Shown one piece after another: positions 34,783 through 45,516 of a stretch of DNA of 64,000 nucleotides; within the stretch, counting starts at the first letter, position 1, and every line of letters starts with the position of its first letter. Below the pieces are notes generated by a model. It saw only the letters and a list, made by a program, of their open reading frames with translations, was not told the DNA's origin and did no database searches. The position numbers and the translations under genes are program-made. The stretch covers positions 8,299,001-8,363,000 of the forward strand of contig NZ_CP108518.1 of the NCBI RefSeq assembly GCF_035989885.1, written 5' to 3'. The stretch is from Streptomyces sp. NBC_01232. GTDB taxonomy: Bacteria > Actinomycetota > Actinomycetes > Streptomycetales > Streptomycetaceae.

Positions 34783-35489
34783 AGCCGTTCTTCCACGTGC
34801 GCGGACTGCGCTCCGGCTACGCCGGCGGTGTGGTCCTGAGCGGCGTCGACCTCGATGTCGAGCAGGGCGGGATCATCGCGGTCCTCGGACGCAACGGGGT
34901 CGGCAAGACCACCCTCATCTCGACCGTCATGGGCTTCGTCCGGCCGTACGAAGGCATCATCACGCTCGGCGGCCGGGAGCTCGCCGGGGCCCGCGTCGAC
35001 GTGATCGCCCGGGCCGGGGTGGGTGTCGTACCCCAGGGGCGCCGGGTGTTCGCGCCGCTGACCGTGGCGGAGCACCTCGCGATCGCCGCACGGCGCCGAC
35101 CCGCGCAGGGGCCGTGGACCCGGGCACGGATCCTCGACCTGCTGCCGCGGCTGGGGGAGCGGCTCGGGCACCGGGGCGACGAACTCTCCGGAGGGGAACA
35201 GCAGATGCTCGCGATCGCCAGGGCCCTGCTGGGCAATCCGGGCCTGCTCCTCCTCGACGAGCCGTCCGACGGCCTCGCCCCGGCGATCGTGGCCCAGGTG
35301 GGGGAGGTGATCCGAGAGGTCGGCGCGCAGGGCATGACGGTCGTCCTGGTCGAGCAGAACCTGGGGCTCGCCCTCTCGGTCGCCGAGCACGTCGCCGTCA
35401 TGCGGAAGGGGAGCATCGTCCACCGGGCATCCTGCGCGGAGTTCGCCTCCCGCCCCGACGAGCGCCGGCGTCTGCTGGGCGTCGAGTGA
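34779..35489 (+). CDS. livF: ABC transporter ATPase, LivF-like
   Basis: 236 aa from a GTG overlapping livG by four bases. Walker A VLGRNGVGKTTLISTVMG, signature LSGGEQQMLAIARALL, Walker B LLLLDEPSDGLAP and the switch region VVLVEQNLGLAL. It ends the operon and is followed by a strong hairpin. Confidence 0.94.
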   Translation: MKPFFHVRGLRSGYAGGVVLSGVDLDVEQGGIIAVLGRNGVGKTTLISTVMGFVRPYEGIITLGGRELAGARVDVIARAGVGVVPQGRRVFAPLTVAEHLAIAARRRPAQGPWTRARILDLLPRLGERLGHRGDELSGGEQQMLAIARALLGNPGLLLLDEPSDGLAPAIVAQVGEVIREVGAQGMTVVLVEQNLGLALSVAEHVAVMRKGSIVHRASCAEFASRPDERRRLLGVE

Positions 35490-35509
35490 AGCGCTGACGT
35501 GCCGTCTCC

Positions 35510-35532
35510 ACGACGCCCTCATCGGGCGTCGT
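35510..35532 (+). terminator. Terminator of the Liv-type operon
   Basis: Nine-base perfect stem ACGACGCCC / GGGCGTCGT with a five-base loop, 21 bases after the livF stop. Confidence 0.65.
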
Positions 35533-35534
35533 CG

Positions 35535-35909
35535 TCATCGCCGACGCCGGTGCCGCGCACTGCCGGGGCGAGGCGTCGGGCGGTGTCGCGGGTGGCGCGC
35601 GGTACGCGCGGGCCCTGCTCGACGAGCCGGGCGGCGCGGCCCATCGTCCGCAGTGCGCGCACGGCGTCGATCAGCGCCGACACGGCCGTGCCGGCCTCGC
35701 GCCAGACACTGGCACAGCCCCACACCGTCGAGCTCGGGGAGCATCACGTCCAGGATCAGCAGGTCGGGTCGCTGCTCCCGGAACAGCTCCAGGCCCGTCA
35801 GTCCGTCCGCCGCGACCGAGATCGCGAAGCCGTACCGCTCCAGCGCGATGCGGACGGTGTCGCGGATCACCGCGTCGTCCTCGACGAGCAGCAGACGGCG
35901 TACCGGGCG
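35535..35909 (-). pseudogene. Decayed response regulator (receiver-domain remnant)
   Basis: The minus strand encodes RRLLLVEDDAVIRDTVRIAL, an ERYGFAISVAADGLTG segment and LLILDVMLPELDGVGLCQ, the first two thirds of a receiver domain with both acidic residues and the phospho-Asp. After that the frame continues as Arg/Pro-rich noise, with no beta4-beta5 part and no output domain. There is an in-frame TGA at 35918-35916, just upstream of the first strand, and no usable start before VEDD. A nine-base CGGTCACCT duplication (35913-35939) sits at the broken 5' end. It looks like a gene worn down by deletion; a shorter expressed fragment from the GTG at 35870 is unlikely. Confidence 0.65.
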
Positions 35910-36061
35910 GATCGGTCACCTCGGTCACCTCGGTCGCGAATCCCCCGGAGCGTGAGCGGGGACGGATCGAGCCCCTGCGATCATCGTAAGTGGCCCGCCG
36001 GTCCGGCCGACACCGGCCGAGGTTGCGCGCACCTGGGGAGCCGGGGCGCGAGGATGCAGCC

Positions 36062-36487
36062 ATGGCCGACACCTTTGTTTCACGAACGATCGACGTGACG
36101 ACCGGAGACCGGGAGACCGTCCACGACCTGACCGACGCCTGCGCCGCGTTCCTGCGGGAGGTGGCCGGGGGCCGGAGCGGACTGCTCAACGTCTTCACGC
36201 CGCACGCGACCGCCGGACTCGCCGTCATCGAGACGGGAGCGGGCAGCGACGACGACCTCCTCAAGGCCCTGGAGTCCCTCCTGCCCGCCGACGACCGCTG
36301 GCGGCACCGGCACGGATCCCCCGGTCACGGCCGGGACCACGTACTGCCCGCGATCGTCCCGCCCCACGCGACGCTGCCCGTGATCGACGGAATGCTGGAA
36401 CTCGGAACCTGGCAGTCCGTCACCCTCGTGGACACCAACCGGGACAACCCGCGGCGTCAGGTCCGGCTGTCCTTCCTCGGCTGCTGA
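36062..36487 (+). CDS. YjbQ/UPF0047 family protein
   Basis: 141 aa. The family signature is complete: NVFTPHATAGLAVIETG (about residues 42-58), HGSPGHGRDHVLPAIVP and PPHATLPVIDGMLELGTWQS, ending in the QVRLSFLG strand. YjbQ proteins are small barrel trimers with a His-rich site; the E. coli protein has weak thiamine phosphate synthase activity, and the physiological role is not settled. A GAGGAT hexamer lies six bases before the ATG, suggesting a leaderless or very short leader. Confidence 0.92.
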   Translation: MADTFVSRTIDVTTGDRETVHDLTDACAAFLREVAGGRSGLLNVFTPHATAGLAVIETGAGSDDDLLKALESLLPADDRWRHRHGSPGHGRDHVLPAIVPPHATLPVIDGMLELGTWQSVTLVDTNRDNPRRQVRLSFLGC

Positions 36488-36524
36488 CCCGCACTGCGGT
36501 CCACAGGGTGAATACGTATCAATC

Positions 36525-36554
36525 ATGACAGGTCAGAGGCGGTTTTCGTAGGAT
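36525..36554 (+). promoter_or_regulatory. Promoter upstream of the helical hypothetical gene
   Basis: ATGACA (36525-36530), 18-base spacer, TAGGAT (36549-36554). The predicted transcript start near 36561 leaves about 50 bases before the ATG at 36613. Confidence 0.5.
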
Positions 36555-36612
36555 CAAGGGCACAGTGAATTGCCCTTGTTCGGACCCCTGTGCGGCTTTC
36601 AGAATCACCGTC

Positions 36613-37020
36613 ATGACCTTCTCAGCGAACGCCAATCACGATGCGGTCCTCCGAGCCCGAGTGGCCCTCCTCGGATCACAGACCCTGCCCGTCCGCCACG
36701 AGGTCGCCGCCTACCGTGTGCTCGCCCGAGTGAGCCCGCTGGCCTATCTGCCGCTGCTGACCATCGCGTTGTACGAGTACAGCCGCCAGGACTTCGCCCA
36801 CCTGCCCGAAACAGCTCTGGCCCTGCGGGCCGAGGCGGTCGACGCGGCCCGCCGCATGTACGCCATGGAGCCGTCCCGAGACCTCCTGCTCCTCAAGGCG
36901 CTGAAGCGCTACCGGAAGCAGCTGGTGCTGATGGGGCGTCAGGAAGAACTGGACGCCGTGGACCGGGCAACGGCCCTCGTCGAGTCGGGCCGGCCGTGGC
37001 CCGGCGGCACGGGCGCGTAG
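36613..37020 (+). CDS. Hypothetical helical protein
   Basis: 135 aa from the ATG; a GTG at 36565 would give 151 aa. The whole sequence is predicted helical, with heptad-like pairs such as VALLGSQTLPVRHEVAAYRVL, ALRAEAVDAARRMYAMEPS and LLLLKALKRYRKQLVLMGRQ split across neighbouring helices, like two or three TPR-type helical hairpins. No catalytic residues. Not recognised beyond that. It has its own promoter and stands alone. Confidence 0.65.
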   Translation: MTFSANANHDAVLRARVALLGSQTLPVRHEVAAYRVLARVSPLAYLPLLTIALYEYSRQDFAHLPETALALRAEAVDAARRMYAMEPSRDLLLLKALKRYRKQLVLMGRQEELDAVDRATALVESGRPWPGGTGA

Positions 37021-37083
37021 CGGCAGCCCCCGCCGCCCGGGGAGCCGACGCCGGTCCACGTGGAGACGCGGACCGGCGTCGGT

Positions 37084-37541
37084 TCACCACTGCCAGACGA
37101 GGGACTCGCCTTCGGCCACCTCGGACCAGCGCTCGGCCGCGCGGTCGAGCGCGGCCGAGGCCAGGGCGATCTGCCGCTCGTCCAGGGGGCTCCGGCCCAG
37201 CCCCCTGCCCTCCGTACGCTGTCCCGACCAGACCCGGTAGGCCCAGTTGACGGCCAGTTCGGCCCGCATGACCGCATCGCCCTCGCGCCGCAGGACCTTC
37301 AGTCCGGAGCGGCGGTGGCGGGTCGGCGCGACTGGTGCGAAGCCTTCGAACGTGGCCCCCTGCGCCGTGGCCCCCCAGAAGCCGTCGTTGATCCCGAGCG
37401 CGCTCTCGACCGCAGCGTGCACGAGGTCGTGCGGCATGGACGGACCCGTGGGCTGCGCGGCCAGCCGGACATCGGGGCCCGTCGGCCGCGCACCTCCAGT
37501 TCGTGGCGGTCGTCCGGAAGCTTCCGGAAGATCATCTCCAT
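37084..37541 (-). pseudogene. Conserved hypothetical gene broken by a one-base frameshift
   Basis: The natural start is the ATG at 37541, which has GGAAGGCGGAGCA upstream, and it reads MEMIFRKLPDDRHELEVRGR. The frame then breaks at a run of four G on the plus strand (37474-37477). One extra base there joins it to the next frame, APDVRLAAQPTGP, then LVHAAVESALGINDGFWG and on to SLVWQW at 37084. The join is seamless, giving about 152 aa. Alone, the second part could start at the ATG at 37437 (117 aa), but that has no ribosome binding site. It may be a true null allele or a sequencing error in a homopolymer. Function unknown; it lies downstream of katG, past two hairpins. Confidence 0.7.
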
Positions 37542-37582
37542 TGCTCCGCCTTCCAGCAGCCCGGGTCGGGCGGTCCGTCGTG

Positions 37583-37610
37583 GAGGTACGCGGGCCCGGC
37601 CGCGTACCTC
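37583..37610 (-). terminator. Strong hairpin downstream of katG
   Basis: Eleven-base perfect stem GAGGTACGCGG / CCGCGTACCTC with a six-base loop. Confidence 0.65.
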
Positions 37611-37617
37611 GAGGGGC

Positions 37618-37641
37618 GGGCCGGCCCCCACGGGCCGGCCC
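37618..37641 (-). terminator. Second hairpin immediately after katG
   Basis: Nine-base stem GGGCCGGCC / GGCCGGCCC with a six-base loop, six bases past the katG stop at 37647. Confidence 0.6.
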
Positions 37642-37646
37642 GGACG

Positions 37647-39908
<2,262 letters not shown>

Positions 39909-39923
39909 TCACGGTGTTCAGGA

Positions 39924-39943
39924 ACTGAATGCGACTGAATGCG
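39924..39943. repeat. Tandem ACTGAATGCG duplication in the katG leader
   Basis: Two perfect adjacent copies of a ten-base unit, about 40 bases upstream of the katG ATG. Confidence 0.9.
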
Positions 39944-39971
39944 ATGGAACAGCCGGGGCGCAGGGCCCCGA

Positions 39972-40004
39972 GTACGTGGGCTCGGCCGGTACGTGGGCTC
40001 GGCC
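39972..40004. repeat. Tandem 17-base duplication in the katG leader
   Basis: GTACGTGGGCTCGGCC repeated twice back to back with period 17. Confidence 0.9.
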
Positions 40005-40178
40005 TCGCCGATCGCCTCGACGCCGAGGGGTCACCGTCCCGGACGGCAGTGAGCGGGGGGACGCCGGCGGCCGGTCACGCGCGTGCTCGGCCCCGCGCAG
40101 CTCCTCGGCGGTGGTCCGGCACGTCTTCGTCACCTGCCGCTCTGGTGTCTTCCCGTCTCTTGGCTATCCACGAAACCG

Positions 40179-40206
40179 ATCCTACGATGGACGGAATCCA
40201 AGTCAA
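40179..40206 (-). promoter_or_regulatory. katG promoter overlapping a FurA-like operator
   Basis: Minus strand: TTGACT (40206-40201), 16-base spacer, TAGGAT (40184-40179). The stretch TTCTTGACTTGGATTCC around the -35 resembles the FurA operator of actinobacteria as I remember it (TTGACT..ATTCC). Repression here would couple katG to the divergent Fur protein. Confidence 0.55.
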
Positions 40207-40295
40207 GAAGAACACCAGGACCACATCCAATCGGATTCCGGATGCGGATCCGCAGACTTCGGGACATCCCGTCGAACCTGAACAGGTGGGCCTGT

Positions 40296-40706
40296 ATGAG
40301 TGACCTGCTGGAGCGTTTGCGCGGGCGTGGCTGGCGGATGACGTCCCAGCGGCGTGTGGTCGCGGAGGTCCTCGACGGCGACCACGTACACCTCACGGCG
40401 GACGAGGTGCACGCCCGCGCGGTGCAGCGACTGCCGGAGATCTCCCGGGCGACCGTCTACAACGCCCTGGGCGAGCTGGTGGCCCTCGGCGAGGTCGCGG
40501 AGGTCACGACCGACGGCCGGGCGAAGCGCTACGACCCCAACGCGCACCATCCGCACCAGCATCTGGTGTGCTCCGCCTGCGGCCTCATCCGCGATGTCCA
40601 CCCGACCGGCAACCCGCTGGCCGGCCTCCCGGCGGACGAGCGCTTCGGCTTCACGGTGTCCGGGGTCGAGGTCACCTATCGCGGACTGTGCCCGGACTGC
40701 ACGTAG
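40296..40706 (+). CDS. Fur family peroxide/metal regulator (FurA/CatR type)
   Basis: 136 aa; AGGTGG six bases before the ATG. The winged helix reads GWRMTSQRRVVAEVL, HLTADEVHARA and ISRATVYNALGELV, the metal-sensing His cluster is HHPHQHLVCSACG, and the structural zinc pair closes with CPDC at the end. The sequence type and its place beside katG point to a peroxide-sensing FurA/CatR repressor rather than a global iron or zinc regulator. Confidence 0.93.
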   Translation: MSDLLERLRGRGWRMTSQRRVVAEVLDGDHVHLTADEVHARAVQRLPEISRATVYNALGELVALGEVAEVTTDGRAKRYDPNAHHPHQHLVCSACGLIRDVHPTGNPLAGLPADERFGFTVSGVEVTYRGLCPDCT

Positions 40707-40725
40707 CCGCGGGCGCCCCCCTGCC

Positions 40726-41286
40726 CTACCAGTCCTCGCCCTCGTCCACTTCCATGTGACGGGCGGCGCGCCAGGCCGCTTCGAACTCGTCCCTGCCGAT
40801 CTCCATGCCCACGAGTTCCGGGTCGTAGAGGTCCACGACGGGCGGGTTGAAGGGCCAGTCGTCCGGGCCGCTGCGCACACCGGGCCCGTCCGGGGCCAAC
40901 TCGACCTGGCGCAGCCTGCGGCCGTCGGCTTCGACCTCCATCAGGTAGAGCGTGTGGTCCTCGTCGTCCTCGTCATCCCAGCGCCGCCGCAGCCACGTGA
41001 TCTTCCGGTCGGCGAGCGCGCCGAAACCCTCGCGGCCGCGCTGGGCGTCCCGCTTGGCCCGAAGTCCGTCCAGCCCCGCGGGCGTGGTGGTCCCGTCGGC
41101 CCAGGCCTCGTCCAGGTCCCAGCCCTCGGCCGCCTCCACGGTGGCCGGGGTGTCGACGACCTCCACGTCCGCGAACGTCTCGCGCACCTCCCGGACCGAG
41201 CGCGCGTGGACCCACCACCACGAGCCGCCCATGCCGTAGTCGTGGAGGACGAGGAAGCGCGACACGGGCGCCAAACGATCGGTCAT
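40726..41286 (-). CDS. Conserved hypothetical protein
   Basis: 186 aa, soluble, acidic, Trp-rich. It opens with RFLVLHDYGMGGSWWWVHAR and has a mixed helical middle (GLDGLRAKRDAQRGREGFGA) and an acidic end (VDEGEDW). No family motif recognised; similar proteins seem restricted to actinobacteria, as far as I can judge. TATCGT lies eight bases before the ATG. It is convergent with the Fur gene, 20 bases away. Confidence 0.72.
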   Translation of the reverse strand: MTDRLAPVSRFLVLHDYGMGGSWWWVHARSVREVRETFADVEVVDTPATVEAAEGWDLDEAWADGTTTPAGLDGLRAKRDAQRGREGFGALADRKITWLRRRWDDEDDEDHTLYLMEVEADGRRLRQVELAPDGPGVRSGPDDWPFNPPVVDLYDPELVGMEIGRDEFEAAWRAARHMEVDEGEDW

Positions 41287-41415
41287 ACCGGCCGACGATA
41301 TGCGAGCGGTCGCTCACGCTCCGCGCGGGCCCCGCGTCCCGACACGCCGCGGCCGCAATACCGTCTCTTCCCAGCCACGCGCAAGGCTTCAACAAGAAAA
41401 CCCTTGATGGCGCAC

Positions 41416-41421
41416 TAGACT
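41416..41421 (+). promoter_or_regulatory. -10 hexamer of the Pls-like gene
   Basis: TAGACT fits the Streptomyces -10 consensus; the -35 is poor. It puts the transcript start near 41428, which rules out the upstream GTG at 41423 and supports the ATG at 41513, with a leader of about 85 bases. Confidence 0.45.
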
Positions 41422-41512
41422 GGTGGGTTGTTTGGCGCTGGTCCGGAACAACCTGGGCAGACCCGGGCTCCGCCGGCGACCCGGACGTGCCGGGAACGAG
41501 ACGCGAGGGCCG

Positions 41513-44500
41513 ATGGCAGTCACACCTGAGCGCGGTGAACTCACTCTGCTCGACGACGGGGAGACGCCGGAGGAGTCCGGCAAGCACGCCCGCTTCACGG
41601 CCGGCCCCGCCGCCCCCACCCGCACCCTCGTCGACATCTTCGAGGCCACCGTACGGACGTACCCCGACGAGCTCGCCCTCGACGACGGAACCACCCGTCT
41701 GACCTACCGGGCACTGGCCGTCGAGGTCGAGCGCCGTCGGCGGGCCCTCGCCGCCGCCGGAGTGGGACTCGGGGACCGGGTCGGCGTCCGCGTGCCGTCG
41801 GGAACCAACGAGCTGTACGTGGCCATCCTCGCGGTGCTCGCCGCGGGCGCCGCCTACGTACCCGTCGACGCCGAGGACCCGGACGAGCGCGCCGACCTCG
41901 TTTTCGGTGAAGCCGGCGTCCGCGCGGTACTCGGCGGCGGACAGCGCATCCACACCGGCCGCCCCGCGGCCACCGGCGCCCCCGCCGCCGCGCGCCCCGG
42001 CCCCGAGCACGACGCGTGGATCATCTTCACCTCCGGCTCCACAGGCAAGCCCAAGGGCGTCGCCGTCAGCCACCGCAGCGCCGCCGCCTTCGTGGACGCC
42101 GAGGCCGCCCTGTTCCTCGCCGACGAGCCGATCGGCCCCGGCGACCGCGTCATGGCCGGACTGTCCGTGGCCTTCGACGCCTCCTGCGAGGAGATGTGGC
42201 TGGCCTGGCGCTACGGCGCCTGCCTGGTGCCCGTACCCCGCTCCCAGGTCCGCAGCGGCGCCGACCTCGGCCCCTGGCTCGTCGAACAGGAGATCACCGT
42301 GGTCTCCACCGTGCCGACCCTGGCCGCGCTCTGGGAGCCCGAGGCACTCAACGAGGTCCGGCTCCTGATCTTCGGCGGCGAGGCCTGCCCGCCCGAGCTC
42401 ACCCAGCGGCTGGTCACCGAAGGCCGCGAGGTCTGGAACACCTACGGCCCCACCGAGGCCACCGTCGTCGCCTGCGCCGCCCTCCTGACCGGTGAGGAGC
42501 CCATCCGGATCGGCCTCCCGCTGAACGGCTGGGAACTGGCCGTCGTCGACGAGTCCGGGGAGCCGGTGCCCATGGGCGGCAGCGGCCAGCTCGTGATCGG
42601 CGGCGTGGGCCTCGCCCGCTACCTCGACCCCGACAAGGACGCCGAGAAATACGCCCCCCTCGCCTCCCTCGGCTGGGAGCGCGCCTACCGCAGCGGTGAC
42701 CTCGTACGCGCCGAACCGGACGGCCTGGTCTTCCTCGGCCGCGCCGACGAGCAGATCAAGCTCGGCGGCCGCCGCATCGAACTGGGCGAGGTGGACGCGG
42801 CGCTCCAGGCGCTGCCCGGCGTCGCGGGCGCGGCCGCCGCCGTACGCACCGCACGCAGCGGCAACCAGCTGCTCGTCGGCTACCTCGTCACCCAGGACGG
42901 CTGGGACCACGCCGCGGCGGTCACCCGGCTGCGCGCCGAGCTGCCCGCCGCCCTCGTACCGCTGCTCGCCCCCGTCGACGAGCTGCCCACCCGCACCTCC
43001 GGCAAGGTCGACCGCGACGCGCTGCCCTGGCCGCTGCCCGACCTGGAGACCTCCGGCCCCACCGAGCAGCTCTACGGCACCGAGGCCTGGCTCGCCGAAC
43101 AGTGGAGCGAGACCCTCGGCGTGACCGTCGCCGGCGCAGCCGACGACTTCTTCGCCATCGGCGGCAGCAGCCTCGCCGCCGCACAGCTCACCACCCGGCT
43201 GCGCACCCGCTACCCGAGCGCCGCCGTCCTCGACATCTACCAGCAGCCCACCCTGCGCAAGCTGGCCCGCCACCTGGAGAAGTCCGCCCAGGGCGACGGC
43301 GCGGCCCGCACCGTCGCACCGGTCCCGCTGCGCTCCCAGGTGACCCAGTCGCTGCTCCTGGTCCCGCTGTTCACCCTGGTGGGCCTGCGCTGGACGGTCG
43401 CCCTGCTGGCCCTGGGCAACGTACTGCACCACTTCGGCAGCTTCCCGTGGGCGCCGACCGCCTCGTGGTGGCTCGTCGCCGCGGGCGCGGCGCTGCTCTT
43501 CAGCCCGCCCGGCCGCCTCGCCATCGCCGCCGGCGGCGCCCGCCTCCTGCTGCGCGGGGTGAAGGCCGGCCGCCACCCGCGCGGCGGAAGCGTTCACCTG
43601 CGCCTGTGGACGGCCGAGCGGCTGGCCGAATGCGTCGGCGCCACGTCCCTCACCGGCTCGTGGCTGGAACGCTACGGACGCGCCCTCGGCGCCAAGATCG
43701 GCCCCGAGGTCGACCTGCACTCCCTGCCACCGGTCACCGGAATGCTCAAACTCGGCCGCGGCTGCGCCGTCGAGTCCGAGGTGGACCTGTGCGGCCACTG
43801 GCTGGACGGGGACCACCTGGAGATCGGGCCGGTCAAGGTCGGCGCGGGCGCCGTGGTCGGCACCCGCAGCATCCTCTTCCCCGGCGCCCGGGTCGGAAAG
43901 CGCGCCGAGGTGGCCCCCGGCTCCGCCGTGGTCGGACAGATCCCGACCGGCCAGCGCTGGGCCGGAGCGCCCGCCGGCAAGCTCGGCAGGGCCAAGCGCA
44001 ACTGGCCCAAGGAACGTCCGCCGCGCGGCCTCTTCTGGCGGGCCGCCTACGGAGCGGCGGGCTTCGGCCTCACGGCCCTGCCCGTGCTCGCCGCCCTGCC
44101 CGCCCTCCTCGTGGTGAGCCGGTTCGTGCCCGCCGACGCCGGGCTCACCGGAGCACTGCGCGGAGCGCTCCTCGCCGTGGTGCCCGGGGCGCTCGCCTTC
44201 GGGTTCGCGTACGCGGCCCTGCTGCTGGTCTTCGTACGCCTGCTCAGCCTCGGCCTGCGCACGGGCACCCACCCGACCCACAGCAGGGTCGGCTGGCAGG
44301 CCTGGACCGTGACCCAGCTGATGGATCTGTCCCGCGAGACGCTCTTCCCGCTGTACGCCGGGCTCATCACGCCGGTGTGGCTGCGGCTGCTCGGCATGAA
44401 GATCGGGCGGGGCGCCGAGGTGTCCACCGTGCTCGCCCTGCCGAGCCTGACCACCGTCGGAGAGGGCGCCTTCCTCGCCGACGACACCCTGACCGCCCCC

Positions 44501-45421
44501 TACGAGCTGGGCGGCGGCTGGATGCGCATCGGACAGTCCGAGATCGGCCGCCGGGCCTTCCTCGGCAACTCCGGAATGACCGCCCCCGGCCGCTCCGTGC
44601 CGGACGACGGGCTGGTCGGCGTACTGTCCGCCACCCCGAAGAAGGCCAAGAAGGGCAGCTCCTACCTGGGACTTCCGCCGGTCCGGCTGCCCCGCTCCAC
44701 CGCGGACGCCGACCAGAGCCGGACGTACGAGCCGCCCGCACGGCTGCTGTGGGCGCGCGGGCTGGTCGAGCTGTGCCGGCTCGTCCCCGTCTTCTGCTCG
44801 GCCGCCCTGGCCGTGCTGACCGTGACGGCGCTCTGCGCCCTCATCACGGCGAGCGGCCTGGGGATCTGGGGAGCCGCGCTGCTCTCCGGTGCGGTGCTGC
44901 TCGCCGCCGGAGCGGCCGCCTGCGCGGTCGCGGTGACCGCCAAATGGCTGCTCGTGGGCCGGCACCGGACGGGGGAGCACCCGCTGTGGAGCGGCTTCGT
45001 GTGGCGCAACGAGCTGGCCGACACCTTCGTCGAGGTACTGGCCGTGCCCTGGCTCGTCGGGTCCGTGCCCGGCACGCCGGCGCTGGCCCTGTGGCTGCGC
45101 GGGCTCGGGGGCCGGATCGGCCGGGGTGTGTGGTGCGAGAGCTACTGGCTGCCCGAGACGGACCTGGTCGTGCTGGGCGACGGGGTCAGCGTGAACCGCG
45201 GCTGTGTGTTGCAGACGCACCTCTTCCACGACCGGATCTTGAGGACGGATACTGTGGTCCTCCGTGAGGGCGCCACCCTGGGCCCGGGCGGAATCGTCCT
45301 GCCCGGGAGCACGGTGGGGGCCCGCAGCACCCTGGGTCCCGCCTCCCTCGTGATGGCCGGGGAATCCGTCCCCGCCGACACCCGCTGGCTGGGCAATCCG
45401 ATCGAGGCGTGGCGGTCCTGA
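41513..45421 (+). CDS. pls: Pls/PosA-type single-module NRPS, epsilon-poly-lysine synthetase architecture
   Basis: 1302 aa, close to the 1319 aa of S. albulus Pls. Adenylation domain (about 35-520): FTSGSTGKPKGVAVSH, FDASCEEMWLAW, WNTYGPTEATVV and TSGKVDR. The specificity positions read D-A-E-S-I-G-T-V-V-K, a lysine-type code. Carrier domain: FFAIGGSSLAAAQL, Ser near 550. Then three soluble C-terminal domains separated by three pairs of membrane helices (about 613-675, 840-910, 1084-1150); the soluble parts look like left-handed beta-helix acyltransferase folds. No condensation or thioesterase domain. By analogy the enzyme adenylates lysine and polymerises it through side-chain amide bonds at the membrane. 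The exact product (epsilon-poly-lysine or another polyamine acid) is inferred. Confidence 0.92.
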   Translation: MAVTPERGELTLLDDGETPEESGKHARFTAGPAAPTRTLVDIFEATVRTYPDELALDDGTTRLTYRALAVEVERRRRALAAAGVGLGDRVGVRVPSGTNELYVAILAVLAAGAAYVPVDAEDPDERADLVFGEAGVRAVLGGGQRIHTGRPAATGAPAAARPGPEHDAWIIFTSGSTGKPKGVAVSHRSAAAFVDAEAALFLADEPIGPGDRVMAGLSVAFDASCEEMWLAWRYGACLVPVPRSQVRSGADLGPWLVEQEITVVSTVPTLAALWEPEALNEVRLLIFGGEACPPELTQRLVTEGREVWNTYGPTEATVVACAALLTGEEPIRIGLPLNGWELAVVDESGEPVPMGGSGQLVIGGVGLARYLDPDKDAEKYAPLASLGWERAYRSGDLVRAEPDGLVFLGRADEQIKLGGRRIELGEVDAALQALPGVAGAAAAVRTARSGNQLLVGYLVTQDGWDHAAAVTRLRAELPAALVPLLAPVDELPTRTSGKVDRDALPWPLPDLETSGPTEQLYGTEAWLAEQWSETLGVTVAGAADDFFAIGGSSLAAAQLTTRLRTRYPSAAVLDIYQQPTLRKLARHLEKSAQGDGAARTVAPVPLRSQVTQSLLLVPLFTLVGLRWTVALLALGNVLHHFGSFPWAPTASWWLVAAGAALLFSPPGRLAIAAGGARLLLRGVKAGRHPRGGSVHLRLWTAERLAECVGATSLTGSWLERYGRALGAKIGPEVDLHSLPPVTGMLKLGRGCAVESEVDLCGHWLDGDHLEIGPVKVGAGAVVGTRSILFPGARVGKRAEVAPGSAVVGQIPTGQRWAGAPAGKLGRAKRNWPKERPPRGLFWRAAYGAAGFGLTALPVLAALPALLVVSRFVPADAGLTGALRGALLAVVPGALAFGFAYAALLLVFVRLLSLGLRTGTHPTHSRVGWQAWTVTQLMDLSRETLFPLYAGLITPVWLRLLGMKIGRGAEVSTVLALPSLTTVGEGAFLADDTLTAPYELGGGWMRIGQSEIGRRAFLGNSGMTAPGRSVPDDGLVGVLSATPKKAKKGSSYLGLPPVRLPRSTADADQSRTYEPPARLLWARGLVELCRLVPVFCSAALAVLTVTALCALITASGLGIWGAALLSGAVLLAAGAAACAVAVTAKWLLVGRHRTGEHPLWSGFVWRNELADTFVEVLAVPWLVGSVPGTPALALWLRGLGGRIGRGVWCESYWLPETDLVVLGDGVSVNRGCVLQTHLFHDRILRTDTVVLREGATLGPGGIVLPGSTVGARSTLGPASLVMAGESVPADTRWLGNPIEAWRS

Positions 45422-45516
45422 CCGGGCCTTCCGCGCCGGAGCCGGCAGCAGCGAGCGCACCGGTACACCGGCACACAGCACGTCGTACGAGCACAGCGCA
45501 GGGAGCGGAAGCGGCA

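Noticed and set aside
39918-40133. 71-codon frame in the katG leader
   Set aside because: No ribosome binding site and Arg/Pro/Ser-rich noise; it spans the tandem duplications.
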